Assembly (NCBI GenBank): GCA_944321715.1
Contig: CALUMJ010000029.1
Coordinates: 1 to 33,691 of the forward strand
Source of the DNA: an uncultured Muribaculaceae bacterium
GTDB lineage: Bacteria > Bacteroidota > Bacteroidia > Bacteroidales > Muribaculaceae
DNA length: 33,691 bases
Direction: 5' to 3'
A program made the position numbers and the translations under genes. The notes below the pieces were generated by a model. It saw only the letters and a list, made by a program, of their open reading frames with translations. It was not told the origin of the DNA and made no database searches. This document shows positions 5,578-13,222 of this stretch, piece by piece (the stretch's first letter is position 1; every line of letters begins with the position of its first letter).

Positions 5578-8219
5578 CATTCAAGGCGGTCTTCGTCGGA
5601 GGCGAATGGTTCGGGGCGGTAGCAACGCTCCACGGCGAGGTCTAAGCGGTGGTGGGCTTCTTTCAGGTCGTCGGGCATCGTTTCGGGATTATACAATGCG
5701 GCAAGTGTCATGTCGTAATGTTCCTCGCGCAAGTCGAGTACATCTTGTGCCAGACTTGCCAACTCTGCTTTTTGTGCTTCGCTAATCGTTGGGAAAGGAA
5801 ATGTATTGTAACAAAGTTGGGCAGAATAGCGGTAATCTGTTTTTAATCTTCCTCCCACCGTCTTTACCCATGCCATGTGCATTTTGCTGGTGAGGATAGC
5901 GAAAAGAGAAATGTCATTTGTCCCAATAACTAAACACAAATTGGTTGCCAGTTTAAAACTATCTAAATATCCTATCGGAATATATTCTCGACGTTCTGAC
6001 GAAGCACTTGGTATTATTATAAAATTTATACCTAACGGTTGTGTTATCTGGGCAAAAAGATGTGGTGTTCTTGCTAATTGTGGGCGTGATGATTTCAATC
6101 TAATTTCTTGTACCTTATCAATACGTTGCATAATTAGAGGCATATTTTCAAATTCATTTATATTATGCCCATATAACCATAAGCACCAACGTTCTTTTCC
6201 ATTAATAAATTCATCAGAACCATAAATCTGTCGAAAAAACTTTGCACTTAAAGGCTCTTGGTTAATAAACTCGTTTTTTTCCTCTTTTGTGAATAAAAAT
6301 AATCCACCATCGGCAGGCATATTTCCAAAGTTCATTGTGGGCATATTGGGTAACAATGGTTTTGTCATGCTTTCAACAAAAACGGCTGGGGCATCAATCA
6401 ATAAAGGTGAGATATTTTCAACGACTTTAGAACTTTCGCCACTGTATATTATTCTTTTTTTTATGTCTTTTGAATTGCTTACTCCGACGATTATGACTGT
6501 TACTCCTGCATTGTACTTCGCATTGTTTGACCACTTAAAGGAAGTATAGGCAAAGTTGATTTCCTCATTGTTAGCGTATATCCTTTTCCACAGTAAAGCC
6601 ATTTGAAGCCCTTGGCATATAGAATTGGTTGATACAAACGCATACTTCGCCTTTGAATCTTTAATATATTTTGAGCCAATCATAAACCAGCAAGAGATAT
6701 AATCTAATTCTCCGAAATTATCGTGGAAAATAAATTCCATATCTGCTTTTTGCACATCATTTTGTCTGCGGCTCCCCAAATACGGCGGGTTGCCCATCAC
6801 GTAAACTTCGTCGTCGGGGGTATGGGGACATACCTCGTTCCAATCGATGCGGCAGGCATTACCGCACACTATGTGACCGCTGGGGCGCAGTGGCAGGGCG
6901 TTGGGGCGGATGTTGAAAGCATCCTCAAACTGGCAGTTCATTTGGTGCTCGGCAAGCCATAGCGAGAGTGTGGCAGTGTCACGAGCAAATTCGTCAATCT
7001 CGATGCCGTAGAATTGCTGTAAGCTGATGTTTGACAGGGGCAACTGCGACACTCCGAGGCGGCGCAGCTCTTGCCAAATGCTGATTTCAAGCTCACGAAT
7101 GCGCTTGTAGCTAACGATGAGGAAATTGCCGCTGCCACAGGCAGGGTCGAAGAACTTGATGCGGCCAAGGCGCACCAGCAAGCGTTGCAGACGCTTGATG
7201 TCGTGAGAGCTGGTTGCTGCGTTGAACTCGTCACGAAGCCCGTCTAAAAACAGTGGGCGTATGAGCTTCATGATGTTTGGCACCGACGTGTAGTGCATCC
7301 CTAATCCAGCACGCAACTCGGGTGTTACCACAGCTTGTATCATCGAGCCGAAAATATCTGGGGTGATGCCTTTCCAGTCGAAGTCGCCGCAGCGAATCAT
7401 CAGCACGCGGGCGCGGCGGCTGAGTACAGGAATTGGCACACGCTGCTCAAACAGTCCACCGTTGACGTAGGGGAACGCCGCAAACTGCTTTGGCAAAGCA
7501 TTGCGCACGGCAGTGTCGTCGGTTGACATGGCAAGAAATGCTCGGTCGATAAACTCTGCAAGGTCGTGGCCATCGTCGGCTGTGTGTTGCTTAATGGAAT
7601 TGGTGAACAGTTGTGGCTCGGGAAACAGATTTGTATCTTCGGCAAAGTAGCAGAAAAGCAAGCGAGACATGAAGATGTTGAGGCGGTGCATTTCGGTGCG
7701 GTCCTTGATGTCGTTGTGGCGACGAATTTCGTCGAAAATTTTGGCCATCATTTCCGCCGATTTCACATCGGCTTCGGCTTCTTCCACGTTGCGAATTTTC
7801 TCAATGCCTGCAAGCGGATAAAAAAAATCAAAGTCCTTCCACATCAGCCATACTTCATTCTCGTAAATATCCTGTTCCTTGGGGTCAACGGCAACAATCG
7901 TCTTGCCGTCACTAACCACATAAAGGCGTGGCGAATGCTTAGCAATTTTCGGGTCGGATTGCATCGCCTTGATTTCGTCGTGGAAGTCGAGTTCGGCTTT
8001 CGGCCTGTATGCAATAAGGCCCGGGATAAGCACGGTGCGTCCGTCCTTAGCCTTGTTGCCTACACCGTCACGGATGCGGCGGATGTTTCCGTCGCCATAA
8101 CCGCAGAAAATGCGCAGTAGGTCATACACCAGTTGTTCGCCAGTCGGCTTCGTATCGCCGAGGCGTTCCAATGCGTCTTGCGCTTCGATATGTGAGAATG
8201 ATTTAGTTTTCTTTGCCAT
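5541..8219 (-). CDS. MmeI/YeeA-like class I N6-adenine DNA methyltransferase
   Basis: 892 residues. The SAM-binding motif DPACGSGNF is at 358-366, the next motif YGIEIDEFA near 404-412, and the adenine-methylase motif NPPY at 477-480. Residues 180-330 carry the spacer typical of MmeI-type proteins (RLLFCYFAEDTNLF, PYVNGGLFE, WKGITPDIFG, MHYTSVPNIM). The C-terminal part has the family NTFPFP motif and a helical tail. The N-terminal 140 residues end in DFFYPLAGIEK, common in this branch. I see no convincing PD-ExK nuclease site there, so cleavage may depend on the GIY-YIG protein. Roughly residues 485-793 are encoded by AT-rich DNA (19 of 60 G+C at 6001-6060, 36 of 60 at 7141-7200), which suggests an exchanged recognition domain. 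It starts 22 nt after the phosphatase gene, and no separate promoter is evident. Confidence 0.9.
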   Translation of the reverse strand: MAKKTKSFSHIEAQDALERLGDTKPTGEQLVYDLLRIFCGYGDGNIRRIRDGVGNKAKDGRTVLIPGLIAYRPKAELDFHDEIKAMQSDPKIAKHSPRLYVVSDGKTIVAVDPKEQDIYENEVWLMWKDFDFFYPLAGIEKIRNVEEAEADVKSAEMMAKIFDEIRRHNDIKDRTEMHRLNIFMSRLLFCYFAEDTNLFPEPQLFTNSIKQHTADDGHDLAEFIDRAFLAMSTDDTAVRNALPKQFAAFPYVNGGLFEQRVPIPVLSRRARVLMIRCGDFDWKGITPDIFGSMIQAVVTPELRAGLGMHYTSVPNIMKLIRPLFLDGLRDEFNAATSSHDIKRLQRLLVRLGRIKFFDPACGSGNFLIVSYKRIRELEISIWQELRRLGVSQLPLSNISLQQFYGIEIDEFARDTATLSLWLAEHQMNCQFEDAFNIRPNALPLRPSGHIVCGNACRIDWNEVCPHTPDDEVYVMGNPPYLGSRRQNDVQKADMEFIFHDNFGELDYISCWFMIGSKYIKDSKAKYAFVSTNSICQGLQMALLWKRIYANNEEINFAYTSFKWSNNAKYNAGVTVIIVGVSNSKDIKKRIIYSGESSKVVENISPLLIDAPAVFVESMTKPLLPNMPTMNFGNMPADGGLFLFTKEEKNEFINQEPLSAKFFRQIYGSDEFINGKERWCLWLYGHNINEFENMPLIMQRIDKVQEIRLKSSRPQLARTPHLFAQITQPLGINFIIIPSASSERREYIPIGYLDSFKLATNLCLVIGTNDISLFAILTSKMHMAWVKTVGGRLKTDYRYSAQLCYNTFPFPTISEAQKAELASLAQDVLDLREEHYDMTLAALYNPETMPDDLKEAHHRLDLAVERCYRPEPFASDEDRLECLFKLYVKMTKK

Positions 8220-8241
8220 TTGTAAGTGAGTTGCAAGGGTG

Positions 8242-9483
8242 TTAGTTTGTGGCGAGGATGAAGTTGAGCAGGTAGTCGCGGACTGTGTGCCAGGGGAGGT
8301 AGATGGCTGCGTTGCCTGGGATTAGCGTGATGGGGTGTTCGTTTAGGTCGGTGCGGACATAGATGTCGCCCCGGCTGGTCTTGAAGAAGATGAATTGCAG
8401 GTTGGCAGCCATCGGCACTATGTTGAAGTCTTGCCAGTTGGCTGCGACTTGGTCGAAATAGTGTGTGAGGTAGTGGCAACCGTCGATTTGCAGCAACGAC
8501 AATAGCGGCATCAGCGTTTCGGCGTGGGCGAAACGCAAGTCGGCAGCGACGGGTCGCCGCCCCTCGACAACGCGGTCGGCAGCTTCCACGATTTCATAGA
8601 CAAGCGGAATGGCGATTTCGGCTGGAACGGTCGAAAGGGTGTTGGCACTGCACAGCAGGTAATGGTCGAGGTTGTCGATTGACCACAGCCGCTGGAGTTC
8701 GTCGTCGGTGAAATAGTCGGCAAAGTCAATGTCGATGCCCATTGCGGGGAAACACGAGAGGAGCGAATAGACGGCAAACGACAGCTCTTGCCGAGCATCA
8801 CGGGATATGTCGGGATTGTCGCCAATCAAGCGGTCGGCCACGCCGGTGGGGCATTGCGATGCGAAAAACTGGTTGTAAACCTCGCGCCATTGGCCGTCCT
8901 TGTCGTAGGCGATGTATGCCGTGTCGATGTCGTAAGGTCGCAGTATGCCGCTGTGTCGGGTGCCGGCCGATGTGGTGATTTCCACGTCGTGCGAGTTTTG
9001 CGCCAACTTGTGTGTGAAGGCATACATGCTCATGATTGCGCGCGGCGAATATGTGGCAATGGCTTCGACAGGGTAGTCGCCTGCAAACACTTCGGGATAA
9101 TTGTCATACATGCGCTGTGCTATGCCTTGCTGCTCGGCCATGCCCAATGAATCGAGGTCGCCCCAGCGTCCGTCGCATCGTGCGATGACGGCATCGATGG
9201 TTCCCATCAATTCACGCCCCTTAGGGGTGATGGTTCCGGTAGTGTCGGCATGGTTGAGGTAGAATTTTATGAATGAAGCCTTGGACGGTGACGACGGGAA
9301 CCGTGAGCCGTGGCGCCCGACATGGCTGATGTAAAATGGACGGAGTGTGTCGGGGTATTGGGCTATGCTGTCGGGTGCGGGATATGGGCGATGGCTGCCT
9401 AATAGCTGGTCGGTGGTGAAACTGCTGGTTGCAGCTGCGTTGATTGCAAAAATTGCTGCGATTAATAATATTAGCTTACGCAT
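8242..9483 (-). CDS. Secreted histidine acid phosphatase, MINPP/phytase-like
   Basis: 413 residues with a signal peptide (MRKLILLIAAIFAINAAA). The histidine-phosphatase signature RHGSRFP is at 57-63, with H58 as the phospho-acceptor, and HAET at 320-323 supplies the proton donor. HAET rather than HD is characteristic of the multiple inositol-polyphosphate phosphatase branch, which includes the Bacteroides phytase BtMinpp of similar length. The expected role is periplasmic or surface release of phosphate from inositol phosphates such as phytate. The gene has its own promoter (9506-9536). The downstream methyltransferase is only 22 nt away and may be read through from it. A broader acid phosphatase activity cannot be excluded. 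Confidence 0.82.
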   Translation of the reverse strand: MRKLILLIAAIFAINAAATSSFTTDQLLGSHRPYPAPDSIAQYPDTLRPFYISHVGRHGSRFPSSPSKASFIKFYLNHADTTGTITPKGRELMGTIDAVIARCDGRWGDLDSLGMAEQQGIAQRMYDNYPEVFAGDYPVEAIATYSPRAIMSMYAFTHKLAQNSHDVEITTSAGTRHSGILRPYDIDTAYIAYDKDGQWREVYNQFFASQCPTGVADRLIGDNPDISRDARQELSFAVYSLLSCFPAMGIDIDFADYFTDDELQRLWSIDNLDHYLLCSANTLSTVPAEIAIPLVYEIVEAADRVVEGRRPVAADLRFAHAETLMPLLSLLQIDGCHYLTHYFDQVAANWQDFNIVPMAANLQFIFFKTSRGDIYVRTDLNEHPITLIPGNAAIYLPWHTVRDYLLNFILATN

Positions 9484-9505
9484 AATCGTTTAATAATTGT
9501 TTGTA

Positions 9506-9536
9506 CAAATATAGTGAAAGCCGAGCGCAATGCAAA
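9506..9536 (-). promoter_or_regulatory. Promoter of the MINPP-like gene
   Basis: On the minus strand TTTG (9533-9536), a 19-nt spacer and TATATTTG (9506-9513) fit the Bacteroidota promoter consensus. The start codon is at 9483, leaving a leader of about 15-20 nt. The spacer contains GCGCTCGGCTTT, which is also kept in a second copy 80 bp away. Confidence 0.7.
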
Positions 9537-9614
9537 AAAAGGGCTTGCCGATTTTTGGCATATCCGAGGCGCATCCTGTATTATCGAAATATAGCGAAAG
9601 CCGAGCGCGATGCA
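9507..9614. repeat. Direct repeat of a promoter-like 28-mer
   Basis: Bases 9507-9534 and 9587-9614 match in 26 of 28 positions, at a period of 80 bp. The first copy is the promoter of the phosphatase gene. In the second the -7 element is degraded (TATATTTC) and the -33 box is lost, but the spacer is kept. It may be a tandem upstream promoter or a relic. Confidence 0.75.
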
Positions 9615-9637
9615 TATTAAAATATACAAAATCTCAC

Positions 9638-9916
9638 ATGGCAACTGAACTGGAATTTATAAACAATCTTATACGTGACGGGCGGCCGCATGATGCCATT
9701 GAACGCATAGATGAATACATGGCTGAAAACGGCCGTGAATGCGACGAAGCATTCTTCTTGCTTGGCAAGGCATATACCAAACTTGGCGACTACCGGCGGG
9801 CTATTAGTAACTATAACGAAGCCTTGAGCCTCAACAGGTCGAGTCCGGCAGCTGCGGCATTGGCGCAATTGCAAGAAATACTTGATTTTTACAATACCGA
9901 CTTATATAATCCTTGA
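9638..9916 (+). CDS. Small tetratricopeptide-repeat protein
   Basis: 92 residues from ATG 9638. It has one clear TPR pair: PHDAIERIDEYMAENG, then EAFFLLGKAYTKLGDYRRAISNYNEAL cut by the usual W/L-G-Y-A-P pattern (FLLGKAYTKLGDY). An upstream in-frame ATG at 9530 would add 36 residues translated from the duplicated promoter region with no sign of protein conservation, so I reject it. There is no signal peptide. It probably acts as a protein-protein adaptor, partner unknown. It is followed by a hairpin terminator and then the separately promoted nrnA-like gene. Confidence 0.75.
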   Translation: MATELEFINNLIRDGRPHDAIERIDEYMAENGRECDEAFFLLGKAYTKLGDYRRAISNYNEALSLNRSSPAAAALAQLQEILDFYNTDLYNP

Positions 9917-9924
9917 TTGTAGCT

Positions 9925-9957
9925 AAAAAAGGCAAACGGCTGTTTGCCGCATTTTTG
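9925..9957 (+). terminator. Rho-independent terminator after the TPR gene
   Basis: A 7-bp stem, GGCAAAC (9931-9937) with GTTTGCC (9942-9948), and a 4-nt loop is followed by a T-run (ATTTTTG). An A-run precedes it, so it could work in both directions. The T-run doubles as the -33 box of the next promoter. Confidence 0.65.
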
Positions 9958-9983
9958 CAATTAAGCATTTTATTGTATTTTTG
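9954..9983 (+). promoter_or_regulatory. Promoter of the nrnA-like operon
   Basis: TTTG (9954-9957), an 18-nt spacer and TATTTTTG (9976-9983) match the Bacteroidota consensus. Transcription would begin near 9990, after a possible GTG start at 9983. The true start of the gene must therefore be ATG 10004. Confidence 0.7.
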
Positions 9984-10003
9984 TGCTGTTTAAAAGAAAA
10001 AAG

Positions 10004-11047
10004 ATGATAGACAGAATACTTTCGGATAAAGAAGTGATAAGGCTGCGAAACAGCTTGGAGCAGCATAACAATTTCATATTGACGTGCCACTTGTCGCCCG
10101 ATGGCGACGCTGTCGGGGCGACTTTGGGAATGAAGCACCTGCTTGAAGCTATGGGGAAGACTGTGCATATCATTGCACCCGACATGGTGCCGCGCTCACT
10201 TCTGTTTTTGCCGGGAGCAAAGGACATAATAGCCTATTCAAAATATACCGAACTTGCCAACCGGCTCGTGGGCAATGCGCAGATGATAATCTGCCTTGAC
10301 TTCAACACCCCCAAGCGGCTTGACAACTTGGCTCCGGTGATAACCGAGTCGAAAGCAAAAAAAATATTGATTGACCACCACATAGGCAGCGAGGAATTTT
10401 GCGATTTGACAATCTCATACGACCACATGTCATCGACGTGCGAGTTGGTGTTCCGCGCTATATTGGGCATGAACATGTACCAGCTTGTCAACCGCAAGTG
10501 TGCCGAGTGCCTGTATGCCGGCATGATGACCGACACGGGCAACTTCACTTACAATTCCAATGACCCCGATATTTACAACATCATAGCTATGCTGATGAAG
10601 AAGGGGATTAACAAGGACCGCATTTACCAGCTTGCCATCAACACCAGTTCGGCCGACCGCTTGCGCCTTATCGGTTATTCGCTCGACAAGAAGATGGAAG
10701 TGTTTGCCGATTGCGGAGCAGCGTTGATAATTTTGACGAAAGAGGAGCTCCAGCAATATAATTACAAGAAAGGCGACACCGAGAGCTTGGTGAATATGCC
10801 ATTGCAGATTCCCGAGGTGTATTGGTCGGTGTTCATGCGCGAGGACGATGAGTATGTGAAGATTTCGATTCGCTCGCAGGGCGATTTTGCCGTCAACACT
10901 ATATGCGAACAGCATTTCAATGGTGGCGGACATAAAAATGCGGCTGGCGGAGAGTTTTACGGCTCGGTAGAGGATGCGCGCGCCGAATTTGATAAAATAT
11001 TGGATGAGGTGAAAGCCCAACAAAATGAAGAAAACACAAACAAATAA
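10004..11047 (+). CDS. nrnA: DHH-family phosphoesterase, NrnA-like oligoribonuclease/pAp phosphatase
   Basis: 347 residues from ATG 10004; the promoter position excludes the 7-residue extension to GTG 9983. Motifs are HLSPDGDAVGA (motif I, metal ligands), CLDFNTP (motif II), IDHH (motif III), and a DHHA1 domain ending in FNGGGHKNAAGG, which binds the substrate end. NrnA-type enzymes degrade nano-RNA 2-5 nt long and dephosphorylate 3'-phosphoadenosine 5'-phosphate in the cytoplasm. The length is normal. The next gene, a DUF4827 lipoprotein, begins 6 nt downstream, so the two are co-transcribed. This neighbour order is usual in Bacteroidales as far as I know. Confidence 0.9.
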   Translation: MIDRILSDKEVIRLRNSLEQHNNFILTCHLSPDGDAVGATLGMKHLLEAMGKTVHIIAPDMVPRSLLFLPGAKDIIAYSKYTELANRLVGNAQMIICLDFNTPKRLDNLAPVITESKAKKILIDHHIGSEEFCDLTISYDHMSSTCELVFRAILGMNMYQLVNRKCAECLYAGMMTDTGNFTYNSNDPDIYNIIAMLMKKGINKDRIYQLAINTSSADRLRLIGYSLDKKMEVFADCGAALIILTKEELQQYNYKKGDTESLVNMPLQIPEVYWSVFMREDDEYVKISIRSQGDFAVNTICEQHFNGGGHKNAAGGEFYGSVEDARAEFDKILDEVKAQQNEENTNK

Positions 11048-11053
11048 TAAACT

Positions 11054-11653
11054 ATGAGAAGAGTAAGTATTTCGATATTAATGTCGTTAGTGGCGATGGT
11101 GGGGCTTATGGTAGGCGCGACTTCGTGCAACGACAGTGAAAGTTATGCCGAGCAGCTCGACAGCGAACGTAAGGCAGTGAATGCCTATCTTTCGTATTAC
11201 AAGGTGATTAATGAAATTCCTGCCGACACGGTGTTTGTGACCGCTGAAGATGTTGGAAGGGACAATGCCCCATTTTACCGCATAGAGCCAGAGGGTAATG
11301 TGTATATGCAAGTGATTAAAGCAGGCGACCGCGACTCTATGGCCCACACTGGTGATAAGATATTTCTGCGATATACCCGTTACAACTTGGTGGACTGGTA
11401 TGACTATGGATATGTCATACAACAAGAGAGTAATTCGATGGATATGTCTTCAGACTCACGGCATTTTTATTACAACGACTTTACCCGGTCGGCAAGTTCG
11501 GAATGCGGTGTCGGGATTCAGATGCCGCTGCAATACGTGGGCATAAATAGCGAAGTGAACATAGTGATTAAGTCGCAGTATGGGCTGAACAGCGAAATAT
11601 CTAATGTGTACCCATTCTTGTGGCAGGTGAGGTATTTCAAAAGCGCATTGTGA
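11054..11653 (+). CDS. DUF4827 family lipoprotein, FKBP-like
   Basis: 199 residues. A lipoprotein signal peptide ends in GATSC (Cys 25), so it should be lipid-anchored in the envelope. The mature part contains FYRIEPEGNVYMQVI and GDKIFLRYTRYNL, a beta-rich pattern like an FKBP fold, and ends with a PLQYVG and WQVRYF core. This matches the Bacteroidales family DUF4827. No peptidyl-prolyl isomerase activity can be claimed from sequence alone. It lies 6 nt after nrnA and 97 nt before the glmM-like gene. Confidence 0.8.
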   Translation: MRRVSISILMSLVAMVGLMVGATSCNDSESYAEQLDSERKAVNAYLSYYKVINEIPADTVFVTAEDVGRDNAPFYRIEPEGNVYMQVIKAGDRDSMAHTGDKIFLRYTRYNLVDWYDYGYVIQQESNSMDMSSDSRHFYYNDFTRSASSECGVGIQMPLQYVGINSEVNIVIKSQYGLNSEISNVYPFLWQVRYFKSAL

Positions 11654-11750
11654 AAAATGTTTTTTGTGTGCGGCAATTAGGTAATAATCGCCGAGGCAAA
11701 AGCAATGATATAGGAAAATATATATAAACACGATTAATCAATTAATTATC

Positions 11751-13139
11751 ATGTCGTTAATCAAGTCAATTTCTGGGATACGAGGAACAATCGGCGGAGC
11801 GGCTGGCAACGGCCTCACCCCGCTCGATGTCGTAAAATTCACGTCGGCATACGCTACGTTTATCCGCCGCACTACCACGAAGAATAGCAACACTATCGTC
11901 GTGGGGCGTGATGCCAGGCTGTCGGGACAAATGGTGGACGGAATAGTGACGAACACACTCATTGGAATGGGGTTTGATGTGGTGAACATAGGCATGGCGA
12001 CAACACCTACCACCGAACTTGCCGTAACGTGGGAAAATGCCTGTGGTGGCATCATCATCACGGCTTCGCACAACCCCAAACAGTGGAATGCCCTGAAATT
12101 GCTCAACGAGGATGGCGAGTTCCTCAATGACGCACAAGGCAAGGAAGTGCTGCGGATTGCTGATGCTGAGGATTTCGAGTATGCCGAAGTCGATAAATTG
12201 GGCAAGGTGTACAGTAATGAAACATATATGCGCCGCCACATTGATGCTGTCATAGCACTCGACTTGGTTGATGTCGAGGCTATAAGAAAGGCCAATTTCA
12301 CAGTGGCCGTTGATGCGGTCAACTCGATTGGCGGCGTGGTAATTCCCAAGTTGCTCGAACGGCTTGGAGTGAAAAATGTCATCAAGCTATATTGCGACCC
12401 GACTGGCAATTTCGGCCATACTCCCGAACCGATTCCGCAAAACTTGACCGACATTGCCGGTTTGATGAAGAGCGGTGTTGCCGATGTTGGGTTTGTGGTT
12501 GACCCCGATGTTGACCGCCTTGCTATCATAATGGAGAACGGTGAATTTTTCGTAGAGGAATACACGCTTGTTTCGGTAGCCGACTATGTGCTGTCGCACA
12601 CTCCCGGGGCAACGGTGTCGAACTTGTCGTCGTCGCGAGCTTTGCGCGATGTGACGCAGGCTCATGGCTGCACCTACTCGGCTGCGGCTGTCGGCGAGGT
12701 GAATGTTGTTACCGAAATGAAACGCACCGATGCCGTGATAGGCGGTGAGGGCAATGGCGGTGTAATATATCCTGCATTGCACTACGGGCGCGATGCGCTT
12801 GTGGGTGTAGCTTTGTTCCTCACGCTGCTTGCAAAGTCGGGCAAAACGGTCAGCGAGCTGAAGAAGGGCTATCCGCAATATTGCATAGCAAAGAATAAAA
12901 TCGAGCTTACGCCGGGTATTGACGTGGATGCCATACTCAAGGCAATGAAAGAACGTTATGCCGGCGAGAAAGTGACCGACATCGACGGCGTGAAAATTGA
13001 CTTCGCCGACTGCTGGGTTCACTTGCGCAAAAGCAATACCGAGCCGATAATACGCATCTACTCCGAGGCTGGCACTATGGAGAAAGCCGAAAAACTCGGC
13101 AACGACATCAAGGCAATAATCGAAGGAATGGCTAAATAG
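11751..13139 (+). CDS. glmM: Phosphoglucosamine mutase / phosphohexomutase
   Basis: 462 residues of the alpha-D-phosphohexomutase family. The phosphoserine loop TASHNP has Ser 106, the metal loop DPDVDR is at 251-256, the sugar-binding loop is GGEGNGG, and the phosphate-binding loop is RKSNTEPIIR near the C-terminus. These enzymes move phosphate between C6 and C1 of a hexose. The RKSNTEP loop and length fit GlmM, which makes glucosamine-1-phosphate for UDP-GlcNAc and peptidoglycan, but phosphomannomutase or phosphoglucomutase activity is not excluded. The gene is followed by a strong bidirectional terminator. Confidence 0.82.
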   Translation: MSLIKSISGIRGTIGGAAGNGLTPLDVVKFTSAYATFIRRTTTKNSNTIVVGRDARLSGQMVDGIVTNTLIGMGFDVVNIGMATTPTTELAVTWENACGGIIITASHNPKQWNALKLLNEDGEFLNDAQGKEVLRIADAEDFEYAEVDKLGKVYSNETYMRRHIDAVIALDLVDVEAIRKANFTVAVDAVNSIGGVVIPKLLERLGVKNVIKLYCDPTGNFGHTPEPIPQNLTDIAGLMKSGVADVGFVVDPDVDRLAIIMENGEFFVEEYTLVSVADYVLSHTPGATVSNLSSSRALRDVTQAHGCTYSAAAVGEVNVVTEMKRTDAVIGGEGNGGVIYPALHYGRDALVGVALFLTLLAKSGKTVSELKKGYPQYCIAKNKIELTPGIDVDAILKAMKERYAGEKVTDIDGVKIDFADCWVHLRKSNTEPIIRIYSEAGTMEKAEKLGNDIKAIIEGMAK

Positions 13140-13162
13140 CCCCGATTAGTGTAGTGGCGGAA

Positions 13163-13211
13163 TATAAAAAACAGGCAGGTGCAAAGATTGCGCTTGCCTG
13201 TATTGTTTATA
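13163..13211. terminator. Bidirectional terminator between convergent glmM and nfnL
   Basis: A 14-bp stem with two wobble pairs joins 13171-13184 to 13188-13201, with the outer ACAGGCA pairing TGCCTGT and a 3-nt loop. An A-run lies on the left and T-rich sequence on the right. It sits exactly between two convergent genes. Confidence 0.8.
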
Positions 13212-13222
13212 TGAAACGATGA

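Noticed and set aside
9530-9637. N-terminal extension of the TPR protein from ATG 9530
   Set aside because: It would translate the duplicated promoter sequence; the TPR domain begins right after ATG 9638.
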